A stretch of DNA of 64,000 bases, from the NCBI GenBank assembly GCA_015501605.1, contig JADNRZ010000004.1, forward strand, positions 2,170,001 to 2,234,000. Direction: 5' to 3'. The stretch comes from Panaeolus papilionaceus. Taxonomy: Eukaryota; Basidiomycota; Agaricomycetes; Agaricales. The notes under the pieces were generated by a model. The model ran no database searches, was not told the origin of the DNA, and saw only the letters and a list, made by a program, of their open reading frames with translations. This document shows positions 23,780 through 34,864 of this stretch, piece by piece. The number at the start of each line of letters is the position of its first letter. The stretch's first letter is position 1. The position numbers and the translations under genes were made by a program.

Positions 23780-24388
23780 ATGGTAAGGCTTGGTTGCTCA
23801 CTGCAATAACCCAGTTTCTAACGACAAGATCCAGTCCCAGTTCATCAACTTTGACGCCCCAGCCACCCTTGGCTCTCAATCGGTACGTGTGGTATCCATC
23901 AGATTGACGTACAACACTGATTTAATCTTCTATTAAAGCACGACGAAATCCCTGATGGCAACCTCCATGAGTACAGCATGGAGAAACCCAGAGCCATCGA
24001 CATGAACAACATCACCGAAGAGGATATCAAAGAGCTGGAGAAATCCCTCGTTGGGAAACAATCTGTTGAAGTCGCCTTCGAATGCCTTGAATCCAGCGAC
24101 GCCGATACCCAGGGAATCGCCTTCCGCTTCTACTTCACTTTCTGCTGCCGCCGCTACATCTTCAGTGGCCGCTTCCGTCAAGGATGTGTGCCCTTCTTCC
24201 GCTGCACCGCTACTCTGTGGTTCGGCACCATTGCCCAACTTCGAGGGTGTCATTGCATCGCTGGCGTTGTTGGCCCTGCTCGCACCCTGTGGATCGACAT
24301 CGCGAACGGTGTCACTATTACAGGAACGACCACCCGAACCTTCTGCCGTGGCTATCCCTTCACCGGTGTTGGACGCTGGAACTGTTAG
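23780..24388 (+). CDS. Cys/Arg-rich small protein of unknown family, member 1
   Basis: Inferred exons are 23780-23782 (ATG alone), 23835-23882 and 23939-24388, giving 166 residues. The N-terminus MSQFINFDAPATLGSQS is followed by an acidic helix-prone part (ITEEDIKELEKSLVG). From about residue 80 comes a basic, Cys-containing, strand-like part: FRFYFTFCCRRYIFSGRF, QLRGCHC, ANGVTITG, FCRGY, ending RWNC. Nine cysteines in all. No signal peptide or membrane segment. The acidic-then-basic layout resembles a propeptide followed by a core, but processing is pure inference. Strongly similar to the gene at 28168 in both halves and in intron positions, and distantly to the gene at 62086. I do not recognise a named family. 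Confidence 0.68.
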
Positions 24389-24706
24389 ACAACCCGTAAG
24401 TCAGTGTTGTTGATCACGATGAGGACGCCGTTCATATTCCAGTCGATAGATGACAACGCCCGCTTCCAGTAGTATCTACAGCCCCACGCCGGGGAACAAA
24501 CGAGGTAACTTGGGTTGTTATGGAATACAGAATTAAGAATTGTAAATGTGTATGAAATAAATGAAACTGTGATCCCAATAGACAACATTGAAATGAAAGA
24601 GTGAAAGACAAATATGAATCAATAATTCTCGATATACGCCGATATCGATTTCCAGAGAGAGATTTATATGTATCTGCACATCCCGACCCATAAAATGAGA
24701 TAAAAT

Positions 24707-24792
24707 TCGGATACGGGGAATCGAACCCCGAGCTGCCGCGAGCACTCTTCGATGATGAGAGGCGGCAATGTTAGCCGTTACACCATATCCGA
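24707..24792 (-). tRNA. tRNA-Glu (anticodon CTC) with a 15-nt intron
   Basis: On the minus strand the acceptor TCGGATA pairs with TATCCGA, and the T-arm is CGGGGTTCGATTCCCCG. The anticodon stem GCCGC/GCGGC encloses C-T-CTC-A, then an insertion TCATCGAAGAGTGCT after position 37. This places a canonical intron one base 3' of the anticodon. CTC reads GAG glutamate codons. Confidence 0.85.
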
Positions 24793-25085
24793 TCATGGAT
24801 GATGATCGACCTCGGCGTCTATCAACAATGACTGAATCCGAAATGCAGCCTAGGTGCCGATTGAACTGCTTGAACATCATGAATAGGAATCATAGACGAC
24901 ACGAGCACTATTTACCGAGTAATGCCAGCATTTACTAAGGGACTTTGACCTTCACAGGTGCTTTGTCCACCAATTCGACATTGAATCAAGTTACTCATTG
25001 CGTTTTCGATTTTAACTCAATACTAGTACAGTGGTTTTATACACAAATTTGTTCTTGTAAACATTTTTCTGTCAATTTGGCCTGG

Positions 25086-25623
25086 TTATGCAGGTGGAAC
25101 ACAGTCAACGGCCAGGATACCGCCCTAACACAGTCCAGATTAATAAGTAGAATATCTTGAAGGCTTCTGAATTTCTTACAAAGTTTGTATTCTCACAGCA
25201 AGCTGGTGAACAATCCGCCCCCGGAAGATTAGGTCCAACGATTTCCCACTCTATACAGTTGATCCCAACATACATATCCTCAGGATCTGTTAGGACAACC
25301 CCGAGTAGTGCGAGTAAAAGTGGGACAGGATACACATCAGGCTACGACATCATGTTGAGATGTTACAGTTGTAATAGTATGAGGTGATGGCGCCTAGTTC
25401 AACATACCTCAGATATGTATTCACAGCAGACAAAGTCTCGGGTTCCGCAACTTCCAGATGGGATCGTCTGCCTCCCTTGGAACACACGAGGTATCCCAGC
25501 TCTAACATCCAGTGGCCGTGGTCGAGGAGTGGGAGTGGCAGCAGCAAGGATGGTGTAGAGAAGACCAACAGATAAAAATATCGGAAGCGGCGAAAGAAGC
25601 TGCAAGCGGGAAAGTTCGGGCAT
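25086..25623 (-). CDS. Class I-type hydrophobin
   Basis: Small secreted amphipathic wall/surface protein. Exons are 25623-25408, 25341-25180 and 25124-25086, giving 138 residues. The N-terminus (LLSPLPIFLSVGLLYTILAA) is a signal peptide, followed by a Pro/Arg-rich spacer. The eight-cysteine pattern is present: SCGTRDFVCC, then about 32 residues (PLLLALLGVVL) to INC, DCSPACC, and finally GGILAVDC after the second intron. The second CC pair is three rather than the usual five or six residues after its partner, which is slightly short. Exon 2's start was chosen because only that acceptor preserves phase and supplies the hydrophobic loop before VVLTDPEDMYVG. A TATA-like sequence lies at 25773-25780. 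Confidence 0.85.
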
Positions 25624-28100
25624 TGTAGACTGTATCGATATCAGCGCAGAAGGTAGTTGGAGGGAAGTACGGTTTGAGCTTTGTTTAAATGTCTGCTCGT
25701 CAAAACGAGTGGGTCAGAGCCACGGCCTAGTTCGATGAGATAAGATGTTGAATACCAAAAACAACAAATTAATATTTATAGAGCAGCACGAGCCTTTCAC
25801 AATTTAAATCAAGTCAAAGTCCGAATTGACACATTGGGCTTGGCACATCATTGAAGGTATAGAGCTGTAGATGTGTCCTGGAATTGTGATCTGTCCCACT
25901 GACTGCCTGGGAATCTGGGATAAAGGACACGCGTAGCTTGCGTGCCTCACTGATCTATAAGACTCATTGATAGGGAACTCGGGATTGTGAGAGCGTGGAT
26001 GGGATGACTTGAAAATATATAGACTACATAAAACCAGATAAGAGGCCGTGTCATTGCTAAACTACATACAAACGAAAGACCAGGGGCGATCGACAATAAC
26101 ATGCAGGCTTACCCTAACCTCCTTCCCAACCACAGGCGCATCAGCAAGTTGGCATTTTGCTTGTCGGCTTTTTGCCGCTTTTGGACTTGCGGAAAGTAAG
26201 CGTTTGATTTCAGGGCGAATCTAAGCCAAATTTGGCTTAGCTCTGGGGAAAATCACACAACTTTTTAAAAAACCAGACGCGGCTTTTCTGCTTGCTTCTA
26301 GAGGGCTACTTATTCGCTTTTTTTTCGCTTTTAAAAGCGAAAAAAAGTAAATTGCCCACTTTCTGATGCATCCCTAACCCGCCTCACTCTGAGTCTGAAC
26401 TCTGTTTTCCCTGCCAGGTCGTTTAGTTCCTTTGCCACCGAAGGGAGCAGAGTGTCGAGGTGTTTGGCAAACCCCGGATTACGGGTCGTTCGAATGCCAT
26501 CGTTCCCGTTATTATTATGTTCACAATTCAGCCCAAACTACACAGCGCATTGTTTCAACACCCCTCAAACCCCAATCATACGATCAGACGTCAGCAAACT
26601 CGAATCGATGGTAGACAAGGCACCGTCTGCTTTTTCAAGAAGGTTGCACATACGCATAGGTCGCAATGATTATCTGAGACTTCCTGATACTCTATATCAT
26701 CAAATCCTCAGCAATGCTTCAGAATCATGTATAGGATATCCGAGAAGTGTGCATACTTCTTCAGCTATGAAGTAAATTAACACGGAAAGCGAGACGCTCG
26801 GACTTCGAACGACGTTTGCTAATTAGTACCAAAATCGTCATGCCTCAAATCCAGCGCCCATTTTTATCTAAAATTTTAGTAAGATACCCCACAAGTGATT
26901 GTGCTATCGCCTCAGTGCCTAGTGTCTCATCGGTTTGTTTAATTATAGCAAGTAGTGCCTATGATTCGAACAATCGCAATCCCTATTTATTTGAGTGGTA
27001 CACATCGCCGCCCACGGCGAAATCGAACACAGTCCTCACCTTCTGTCTAATACTCCAGGATTTTTATCACTCCAGCGAGGCATATATGTCTTCTCCCCTA
27101 ATTTTAGCGCGTCTTCTCGATTCCACTATTGATTTCTTAACCTCTACCAGCGATCTGACCCACTTCCGATTGGTTGGCAATGGGTATGTAGCGGGTCACA
27201 TACATATTTCTGCGCCGGCAGCAACTCTACGGGCGGATACAGCGGCTCTCATAGTAACAACAGGATCTAAATTTGATGAGGGTCATGACCTGCATAGTAA
27301 TTCTGGCATATTCCGAGGCCCTTTCGAACTTTGGCATCCAATTAGATACAATGCTCTTATTGGTGGACCAAATTAAGTTCCTCACGGAGAGCGAGTCATT
27401 TTTAGGACATTGAAATCGATAGACTCGAAGCGCTTCCGACTGGAGTAAAGGTGATAGATTTCGAGTCCAGGGCAAAGGACTCTGCCAAACAAGAGCAGAG
27501 GCAGTGCGATCAGAAGCTACTGACAAACAAGAGCATGCAATGGACAAAAACCGGGGATCATAAGTTAAGAACGAGTCCCTATATGGCCTCGTAGTCAATT
27601 CGACGCGGTTGTCCTTGGTTGTCATGATTATATCCCGAGTTGTCAGGGTCTGTAAGTAAGTCTTTGATTTTTTTTTGCGCTCTTGTGATTTGCTGTATTC
27701 ATGGATGTCACTCATAGTTGGCTCCCAGAGCATTCATTCGATCTCAGAATGTGCATGAGATCGTTCAATCCATCATCTGCCAGTTAGCCTCGTAGTAGAC
27801 GAATGCTCCTTCAATTGCTACATCCGAGATAACCATGAGTTATATATATATGCCTTGAATTTGGAACATTTAAGGTGAATGGGGTGGCAGCTCGAACAAC
27901 ATTGTAATATTGAGGTTGCCATCTACCCCTCCTTAATTCTTCATTCGAGGCATAGTGTGGTATTTGGCTTCTTGAATAGTCTGGTTCAAGACACACATCT
28001 TGAACGACATGATGGCACATCGTCTCACCACTTGGACTTGTGATGACAAGAATATTGTACATTTTGTGATATGTGTGGTTGTGCCAGTATAAATAGTCAT
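25624..28100. other. Gene-poor region with unassigned open frames
   Basis: Contains the hydrophobin promoter (TATAAATATT, minus strand, 25771-25780), an AT-rich palindrome (26317-26347), and two overlapping open frames on opposite strands: plus 26816-27376 (186 codons) and minus 27227-27733 (168 codons). Neither translation shows a domain, signal peptide or regular composition that I recognise. A degenerate transposon or decayed gene is possible. Confidence 0.3.
26317..26347. repeat. AT-rich perfect palindrome
   Basis: A T-run, CGCTTTT|AAAAGCG and an A-run form 15-bp arms with no loop. Another short palindrome, AAGCCAAATTTGGCTT, lies about 90 bp upstream near 26222-26237. They could belong to one small fold-back element whose outer limits are not clear. 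Confidence 0.5.
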
Positions 28101-28101
28101 A
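28090..28101 (+). promoter_or_regulatory. TATA box of small-protein gene 2
   Basis: AGTATAAATAGT lies just under 80 bp upstream of the ATG at 28168. It shares the CAGTATAAATA core with the paralogue at 23.7 kb. Confidence 0.6.
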
Positions 28102-28167
28102 AAATGCGATCAAGAAGACCCAACACCCTCAGTCTCAACAGCTCTAGTGTTACTTACATTCTAAAAG

Positions 28168-28770
28168 ATGGTGAGGGACACTCAGCTGTGCATCGGCTGA
28201 ATGACTTGATTAACGCGCCTTTACATCTAGTCTTTCAGCTTCGACGCCCCCGCAACTCTCGGCTCTGCCTTGGTGAGTGCATCAATCTATGGCAATGAGC
28301 GTCCTTTCCTTACACATTTACAGAAGGAGGAGCACCACGAGGTCGCCCCATTCACCACCGATGCCAACGTCACAGACATCGACATGAACAACGCCTCCGA
28401 TGAAGAAATGAAGGAGCTCGAATCCCTCATCGGTGCCGAGTCCGTCGAAGTCACCTTCGAGGTCCTCGAAGAGAAAGACGTCAACACCCAAGGGTCCTGC
28501 TTCCGCTTCTGGTTCACCATCTGCTGCCGCCGCTACATCTTCTCTGGGTCGTTCTGCCAGTGCGTTCCCTGCTTCAGGGCCTGCTGCCGCTTGTGGTATA
28601 GGAACATCTGCCAGCTCCGTGGATGTCACTGCGTCCGTGGTGTTATTGGTCCCTGCCGTCGTCTCCGCCTCAACATCTCCAACGGTGTCGTCATCACTGG
28701 TTGCCTCACGCGCCACTTCTGCCGTGGATACTGTGTCTCTGGCCGTGGATGCTGGCGCCACGGATGCTAG
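28168..28770 (+). CDS. Cys/Arg-rich small protein of unknown family, member 2
   Basis: Exons are 28168-28170 (ATG alone), 28231-28272 and 28324-28770, giving 163 residues. The N-terminus MSFSFDAPATLGSAL matches the FDAPATLGS of member 1, and introns fall at the same places. An acidic segment (SDEEMKELESLIGAE) is followed by the basic part FRFWFTICCRRYIFSGSF, QLRGCHC, SNGVVITG and FCRGYC, ending RHGC. Seventeen cysteines are present against nine in member 1; the extras occur at positions where member 1 has R, F, T or A. No secretion signal. Function unknown; a disulfide- or metal-rich peptide is an inference from composition. Confidence 0.7.
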
Positions 28771-28966
28771 ATGCTTCACACATGGGTGAGTACATCAAGC
28801 TTTGGCACTATCACCGTACTCTCTCATTGATGCCCCGAAAGACTGGTAGTTTTATAAGCTCGATTGAATTGACAAGCCGTGCCCCAGGCGTATCGTAGCT
28901 ACATCAACTCCCGTCTTATTCTATAGATTGTACAACAATTGAAATGGCTCTACATTACTTCCATCT

Positions 28967-30261
28967 TCATGAGCTAGAACCTGAAGGGTCGAGCATAATG
29001 ACCTTCCTTTCCCTAGCACACGTCGTCAAGTACAGATATTTTACCTCGTGATCCCATTCCTGAATTTTTAACAAAACATCTTTACACCGACTAACCCATT
29101 TGTCCTCCTCTTCTTGTGTAGGCCGGAATGACTGTATGACTGGTTCGGGTTTTGATCGGTGCGTATTCTGATGATACGCAGGCATTTGTAACAATCGGAT
29201 AGGTCGTAATTTATCAACTGGCGTGAATAGAAACAGTATTTAGATTTATCCACGATAATAGTCCAAGAAATCCATAGCATCAAGAAGCGGAGGAATTTAG
29301 GGTCCAGTGTTATATCTCGAAGATTCTGTAATTGTCTCATACCTACTCGACTAATGACGCTAGGGTAGCCTAGTGGTCTACGGATATGTCAGTGTCGTCA
29401 AACGTGCAGTGTGTGAGGTTCATGCTTTGACTTACTTCGCCAGAGGTCTTCATTAAAGTCAAATGCTCCCAAGATCTCCACTTTGCTTACGATATGACTC
29501 GGTATACACCCGGGGAACCAACGATTAGGACTTCGGGACCACTGTTTGTGCTCAGAGGGCCACGAAAGATTAAGAAGATTTGCGCAGGTCGACATGAATT
29601 ACGCAGCTCCGCCATTCAGGAAGACGTGTCGAATGTGTGGGAACTGATGTTGCTCGCGTAGCGCTGTCGTTTTGTAGAGGCGCACTGTAGGAGACCAGCC
29701 GAACGGTTTTAAGGTTGAGGAGAAGGGAGATGCAGCGCAGTGATTCCGGGTAGACTGTCGTCAGGTTGTTAGACACCAGGAGAACGTTGATGTATCTACA
29801 TGAAATGGGTGAGTGAGTGTACGGTCAGTACAATATCAAGTGACTTATTGAACATGTTTGTGCAATAGACTCGCTTTGACTAGTGACCACCTTCAGCTGT
29901 CGCATTAGCTCTTTGGCATAACAGGCGGTGTTGATAACCCCGGACGTTCGCGCTTCCGACGAAGGGAGTCGTCCTCCGTCAATAAGTCTCGTACCATCAA
30001 ATACCTCAACAACACGCCAGAGTTGAGGTAGGCAGATGGACCGTAATTTCCTATTTGTCTGTGAGATGGCGTGAAGGGTGGCATGTCTCTCAGAAAAGAC
30101 CGGGTCTGTTAACAGCTGCTTCTCCTCAACTGTGTGGCATGATATAATATTCGAGGGATATGGGATACTATATCGAGGAACATCTCATTCGGAAGTGATG
30201 ATGTGCGAGCTTTGCGAGACAATTCCAACGCATTTGAGGTATTCTTAATAATGGAGGTCAT
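28967..30261 (-). pseudogene. F-box protein gene, apparently broken
   Basis: From ATG 30261 the frame reads to an F-box core, SSLPNEMFLDIVSHIPRILYH. It then needs a frame change near 30,125-30,140 to continue as TVEEKQLLTDPVF and LHAISQTNRKLRSICLPQLW, which is typical of agaric F-box proteins. Further pieces follow in other frames: leucine-rich LTTVYPESLRCISLLLNLK (29.7 kb) and a C-terminal EEEDKWVSRCKDVLLKIQEW ending at 28967. Some frame changes may be introns, but the one inside the F-box region has no phase-compatible splice pair that I can find. I treat it as a pseudogene or a sequence with an indel. The role would have been a substrate adaptor of an SCF ubiquitin ligase. Confidence 0.5.
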
Positions 30262-30592
30262 CAAGGTCGCAAGTCAAAGTTGGGCAACACAATTTAGTCG
30301 TTTCGAATTTGAACTTGTGAACATTACCGTATTTATCTGGCCAACTGTATTGGTGGGATCCAGGTACTTAAAAGACCAAACGGCCCATGCCATAAGTATA
30401 TCCAGCCTTGAAATTTTCGCTTGTGAACGCTTGCAAGCTATATGTTGGTACAACATATATTTATTCGACTTGTAATACATACATGTAGAGGACGTTGAAC
30501 GCGAGAACTCGAACAAAAAAAGGAATATTGCACTATTTATGACGCATAGTATCTCATGACATCAACACGAAGGACTTGATATGATGAATGAA
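30262..30592. other. Intergenic region at the truncation edge of the DUF4238 copy
   Basis: 330 bp without a gene. Homology between the two DUF4238 copies stops at about 30,600, so this stretch is unrelated to the sequence that follows the equivalent position in copy 1 (about 2,575). Confidence 0.5.
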
Positions 30593-32661
30593 CTACGTCG
30601 TCAGGTAAAGTGACAGATCGATGTTGGGAATGACGACCTGTTGCAAGATATCATGACGGTTACGAGCAAGCCAGGTCACAACTTCAAGGATCAACATATC
30701 GCGAAGCAGATGTTTTGTGTTCTGAATCCCCAACATTTCTTCGAAGGGGGCTCCCTCGGCGACGTGCAAGCGGAATTTGGCTTCCCATTCGTCAAACCAT
30801 TTTCCTGCGCCATCGAAGATTGCTTTGATAGTTGTGTCAGAGGCAATATCTTTGCTAGCCTTGAGCTGAGCATTCGGGGATGGAGCAAAACCTGGCGCAC
30901 GTGGAAAGTGGAGAAAAGGTTCTCCTAGCTTTTTGAAGCGCGCGGCTGTGATATGGAACAGATTCTTGTATGCGTTGGGTTCATCGACGAGGTGCATGAT
31001 GTTCCAGGCCTGTAAACTGTCTTCATATCGTTCACGAGTGACTGGGATGCAACCTTGAATCCGCTTCTGTACCAAAGCCATCACCCGGTCTCCAGGAGAT
31101 TCAGCTTGGGGCGACTCTGCAATTGACGTAGCTTCAAAACCACATCAGTATCAATTTCAACACAGCAATAGCGGATCATTAAACGCACTATTAGCGACAG
31201 CGTCATCGTCAACATTAGTGGAACTGTTTCCTGTGTCCTTCCTCTCTTCTCTCGCAGCTGCATTGCTGAATACGGATACTGTTGTAACATTCGCCTCACC
31301 ACCATTTTCAGACGGAACGAACACTCGAGTGGGAGGGGAATCGAAATCTTCTGGCGATCCACTAATAGCCAGGCCAATAATCCTCATCAGCCATAAAAAC
31401 TTGAATCGCATAACAAGCTTGTCAAGGTGTAGGATCGGATTTTTAAGCCTCCAAAACTTGCGAAGCGTAATTCGCATGCATGAAGGATCCTTGAAGGTCA
31501 AAGATCCAAAAATGCCGACGTTGTGCAGAACTACGGCATTGATGAAGAACGTTTCTTCCACGGAGAGTTTGGCAATCGGAAAAGAAAAAAGGTCGTTTTG
31601 AGACTGTGCGGATGCTCTGTATTGAGCCATAGCAAGGAATCCATCGGATTCGTCAAAGCTAAACGTACATGAGGCTGGAGGTAGTGTGATGGAGATTATG
31701 TCGCTCGTCGTATTTTCGAGGAGTTCCGGTTCGCAATCTAAATACAGGGTCAAGCGAAGAATGAGAGCGATCCGAGGGCTGACAACATAAATCCTATGAA
31801 CGCCATGGTGTGCTGTAGGGCCGTCCCCCAAAACTCCTTCCCATAGTCCAAACGTAGTATCACCTAGGGCGAACTCGTGCCCTGGCGCAGCCTGAACAAT
31901 CGAAAGATAACAAAGGTTGGCCTGCTGATGATACGTGATCGCATCCAGTAACTCCGCATTCTCAATCGTGTGAGGATTCAAAGTTTTGAGTAGGGTGGGG
32001 ATATCCGCTCCTCCGGGAGTTTTCTCTGCAACCTGCAGGAGTATCTGTGAGTGAGGAGTATCGAGGTAGTACTTCAGGGCATGTAGCCACACATCCTTCG
32101 ATGACTTCGCCCCTGAAGGGACCTGGGCCCAACGTTTCTCCAGAACGTCTCTGATGCCACGATTATGAGTGTGTTCCGGATCAAAGTAGCTGTCTTGCAA
32201 CCCTGAGTTCCTGAAGTGCATCAGGAAGAGGAATTTTCGAAGCTGGCCGAGATCCTTTCTTGTGATGGGAAAGGTGTGCTGATCTGAGGCGGAACCATCG
32301 AGACGCTTGTGGAGATCTTGAATGATCTTGGCGCAATGACTTTCCAGCTTAGAAAACTTCTCCTCAACCTCGTCCATCTGTTCGACGTTGGTGAAGTCTC
32401 TGTAGAGGTTGGTTTTCCCATACACGGTACCGATGAGCCGATTTTCCAGCGATTGGGTATTGACATCGTAGAAGTAAACTCGCTCGTTGACGACGCCTGT
32501 TTTCTTAAACTCCTCTTGTCGTTCTTTATTGGACCTAAAACTCGTATTCATACGAGAAAAGAACATATTTATTGCATTAGTACGCACTTTCTGTCTCCAG
32601 ATTGAAATTCTCGCAGGATGAAACGGGGAATGTAGTGATGATATTGATCCTTCTTCGACAT
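30593..32661 (-). pseudogene. DUF4238 family gene, copy 2, truncated
   Basis: Begins at ATG 32661 (SKKDQYHHYIPRFILREF) with the same first intron as copy 1. A 500-codon second exon is highly similar to copy 1 through VYFYDVNTQ, FLFLMHFRNSGLQDSYFDPE and LWEGVLGDGPTAHHGVHRIY. The second intron's donor is altered (CTGTGTTG instead of AGTATGT), with no phase-compatible replacement. The third-exon homology (ALVQKRIQGCIPVTRE) ends LYLTT and runs straight into TAG at 30593-30595. The linker and 220-residue C-terminal domain of copy 1 are absent. If transcribed it could still give a shorter protein. Confidence 0.6.
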
Positions 32662-33797
32662 CGTACAAGAATCGTATGGGTGATGCGTTTACGATGGACG
32701 CTGTAGGAAAGAATCTTGCAATAACGTTTGATGCGTTTGTTATAGTTGAGATCTACACCAACCCAGCGAGTTGGAGGGTTGATGTGTCGGGCGTCTACTT
32801 CTCAGTATTACCACGCACGGGCCATGTGTTTCGATTAGATACAATGATACTTGAGTTTAATCAACGTCGATAGAATCACTCTGACAAATTCCATTCGAGC
32901 TCGTAACGACAAACACGGAAGTGAGCAACATGACTTGCTGAACCCCCAACCTGGGTTTAATTAGTCAAAGTTTCACTTTCTTGGAATGTCTCCATCATTG
33001 ATTATAATTAGCTGCGGTACGTTGACAGGCCACTTAATTATACACACAGAGCACATGTCTTTGTTTTAAAAGTTGCTTTAAGCTCCTGACAGTACCAGTA
33101 GAAAGATTTCAGGCCAGAACTCAACTACTCTAGCGATGATGGGGCAAAGCTGGAAGGAACTGTGCGGCCTCCAAATCATGATCTTTCCTGTGTTCAGTGA
33201 ATGAAATAGGATGTCGACAATTAGGAATAGGTGCGGGTAGTTTTGTCAGTTGTTGAAATTTTGGAAGCAACGCGTCTGACATCAGGATTGGATGGCGTTC
33301 CTCTGGAACAAAATAATGGACCGAGCAGATGGAGCTGTTTATCTGGCTCGAGCGGAACGAGTCGCTCACTGACGCCTCGGATGATCGTTCCAGAAAGCAA
33401 GCCGACCTCGAAAATACCCCTAAAAAGTTCAGACTGAGCCGCTCGCGTCCTAAATGCGTTGGAATCAGTAGGTCTTGAAGATTCAGGAAGGAGAATTGAG
33501 CAACATACGTGGTCGGATAATACATGTGTCCACCGCCAAAAAGCACATAAACATCATGATGGTGATTATGATAACGACGGCAACGCCGAGAAGTACCGTG
33601 GAATTTGCCATGGCCTGCTGGCAGACAAGCAAATGGGTAAGGAAGATAAGTGTGGGTTCGTCATCAGCCTCAATTGCCCTTGCTTTAAGTGTGTATACGC
33701 ATCCCTGCATTAGCCCTCGATAGCTATTGGGTGCCGAGAAGGGCGTCATTAAATTTGATATCCCTCGTTCGAGGCTCCGGTTCCACATAGCGCAGCC
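32662..33797. other. Flank between DUF4238 copy 2 and the KDZ element
   Basis: The first 200 bp are homologous to the upstream region of DUF4238 copy 1. At 33,483-33,788 a minus-strand frame contains a hydrophobic segment (MANSTVLLGVAVVIIITI) that could be a tiny single-span membrane protein or the end of an interrupted gene. The minus-strand frame 33,130-33,546 (138 codons) is of unknown type. The KDZ element begins right after, at 33798. Confidence 0.35.
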
Positions 33798-34864
33798 ACA
33801 ACGTAAGGACTGAGTATCCGCGCGTATCGACTACAACGTAAGGACTCAGTTGGTTACGCGGAGCCCCACGGAAATTACCATATATGGGTGTCGGATGCCC
33901 AAGGGTAGACACAGGCGGACACATAATGATTGTATAGGTTTTGGGTTATAGCTTATTATATATTGTTATCATGTAAAAGTTTAGGGGTTTATAAATTTTG
34001 TAATGAAAATAATTATGATGAAGCGGATGGTGTATGCAAGGATATGGGATGCTTCCGAGAGAGTATGCCAGATTTGGTAGGCATTGAAAAGGGGGGTTGC
34101 GAAAGCTCGTGACCTGCGTGAGGACAGCTACACGTGATTAACCTATGACCACAGCCACCTGCTGAAAGGGTGGCTGCTGGGCACATATAGATACTGTGAA
34201 CGATCCGTCGTGGCTGCTTAGAACATGATTAAGGAGCCACTCAATGCACAGCCACTCTAAAATATCGGCTGCTGAGATTATAGAAACCAGCCGCCAGTTA
34301 GGCACAGCCACTCGGCTAATAATCGGCTGTTAAATGTGAAATCGATAGGAGCCGCTGAAAGCACAGCCACTGAAACATATCGGGTGCCGAACATTGTTTT
34401 AACAAGCCGCTCATGGGGCACAGCCACTCACAAAATCAACGGCTGCTCAATGTGCTATGTCGAGTAGCCGCTGGATAGCACAGCCACCTGAATTAACATC
34501 GGCTGCTAAATGCAAATTTGACGAGCCACTGAATGCACAGCCACTTTGCAACATTGTCGGCTGCTGAATGCGAATCAAGGAACCGCTGGTTGCACAGCCA
34601 CGTTACAGGATTTCGGCTGCTAATATATTATGGAGGAGCCGCGCTTACCTGTACAGCCATCATGGAATGTCGGATGCTAATTGCAAAGATATTGACAAGC
34701 CGCCATTAGCATGGCTGCTAAATGGTATAATACGACGAGCCGCTGTAAAGGCACAGCCACGCCATAAAAACGGCTGCTCGTTGTAGTTCAACGAGCCGCA
34801 CATGGCACAGCCACGCTGCAGAAGAGCGGCTGCTGGGCTTAACACAGGACAAGCCACCCATCAA
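33798..34864. repeat. Left terminal inverted repeat of the KDZ element, with subterminal array
   Basis: The outermost 60 bp hold two direct copies of ACAACGTAAGGACTSAG. From about 34,140 to 34,850 there are around 11 irregular units of about 60 bp, each with CAGCCAC, a 12-17 nt spacer, CGGCTGCT, and then an AGCCGC/AGCCAC motif. Such arrays are the likely binding sites of the transposase. The short open frames here are not genes. Confidence 0.9.

Noticed and set aside
24051..24413. Open frame of 120 codons overlapping Cys/Arg-rich gene 1, with an Ala/Ser-rich translation that has a counterpart at 28433-28789.
   Set aside because: It is a shifted reading of the same conserved nucleotides. The framework residues conserved between the paralogues, and shared with the third member, are in the other frame, and only that frame fits the upstream exons.
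33930..34857. Several open frames of 60-75 codons inside the KDZ ends, repeated identically at 46.6-47.6 kb.
   Set aside because: They lie within the terminal inverted repeats and subterminal motif array; their duplication follows from the TIR and not from gene conservation.
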